From Akkermansia sp. (lineage in GTDB: Bacteria > Verrucomicrobiota > Verrucomicrobiia > Verrucomicrobiales > Akkermansiaceae), in the NCBI GenBank assembly GCA_020047775.1, contig JAIFNK010000136.1, positions 1 through 5,453 of the forward strand: DNA of 5,453 nt. Reading direction: 5' to 3'. Position numbers and translations under genes: made by a program. This document shows, one piece after another, positions 5,205-5,453 of the stretch. The first letter of the stretch is position 1. Each line of letters opens with the position of its first letter. The notes below the pieces were generated by a model, which had not been told where the DNA came from, did not search any database, and was given only the letters and a program-made list of their open reading frames with translations.

Positions 5205-5219
5205 CCGACATTGATTGAA

Positions 5220-5453
5220 ATGGCCACCGACTCCACTACTTTTCTTTGTCCTGCGTGCAACGTCAAGTTGACGGTGCCAAACAGTCTGGCAGGCGTTACG
5301 GGCCCTTGTCCGACTTGCCGCACGCTTATCCGGGCACCCTACCCCGCTCCGGCTCAATCGATTCCACTCACGCAGGAACCGCAGGAGAGCGCCCCGGGCA
5401 ATTACAACCCCACTCCAGCCGTCGCGGCTCCGGCCCAACCGTCGCCCCCTCCC
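5220..5453 (+). CDS. Protein with N-terminal zinc ribbon and Pro/Ala-rich linker, 3' end beyond window
   Basis: Seventy-eight codons are open from ATG 5220 to the window edge with no stop. Residues 9-33 hold FLCPAC (Cys10, Cys13) and GPCPTC (Cys30, Cys33), a two-CPxC zinc ribbon with 16 residues between the pairs and the VPNSLAG segment often seen in such ribbons in Verrucomicrobia and Planctomycetes. From about residue 39 the sequence turns low-complexity, rich in Pro, Ala, Gln and Ser (for example VAAPAQPSPPP), consistent with a flexible linker to a membrane segment or another domain outside the window. I cannot assign a function. It is on the same strand as lexA but 150 bases away, probably separately transcribed. 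The composition and absence of a stop support a real gene. Confidence 0.75.
   Translation, partial: MATDSTTFLCPACNVKLTVPNSLAGVTGPCPTCRTLIRAPYPAPAQSIPLTQEPQESAPGNYNPTPAVAAPAQPSPPP

Overview
This window looks like ordinary chromosome from a GC-rich member of the Verrucomicrobia, probably in the Luteolibacter/Haloferula neighbourhood. Three things suggest this. The lexA gene has an operator of the form TGTTC-N4-GAACA, which I recall as the verrucomicrobial LexA box. An exosortase and a CPxC zinc-ribbon/proline-rich protein, both common in that phylum, sit beside housekeeping genes. The PRPP synthetase is of the 'ARQDRKDQPRVP / DDMTETAGT' subtype. None of the eight start codons has a convincing Shine-Dalgarno sequence. 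The phylum is an inference from these signs, not a measurement.

Layout. Positions 1-953 (minus strand) hold most of an exosortase gene, cut by the window edge. It diverges from the plus-strand genes across a 101-base gap carrying a good promoter for the exosortase. The plus strand then reads prs (1055-1981), a gap with a promoter and a structured leader, rplY/ctc (2104-2703), a strong terminator (2723-2758), a long imperfect palindrome (2771-2865), pth (2871-3488), rpsF (3454-3741, overlapping pth by 35 bases), two tandem 27-base hairpin units (3742-3795), ssb (3822-4301), a degenerate third hairpin, a strong terminator (4337-4369), lexA (4455-5069) and, after a 150-base gap, the start of a zinc-ribbon protein (5220 to the window end).

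How the genes fit together. prs makes PRPP for nucleotide, His and Trp synthesis. rplY, pth and rpsF serve translation (5S rRNA-binding protein, peptidyl-tRNA recycling, small-subunit protein). ssb and lexA serve DNA replication and the SOS response. The order prs-rplY-pth-rpsF-ssb is a familiar bacterial housekeeping neighbourhood, but rpsR and rplI, which often follow rpsF/ssb, are absent. Terminators divide it into at least three transcription units: prs with rplY, pth-rpsF-ssb, and lexA alone under self-repression. The exosortase belongs to a separate, envelope/EPS-related function.

I see no undescribed multigene system here. The parts worth a second look are the non-coding ones: the triple half-site lexA operator, the hairpin repeats around ssb, the palindromic element that abuts the pth start codon, the folded rplY leader, and the lack of Shine-Dalgarno sequences.
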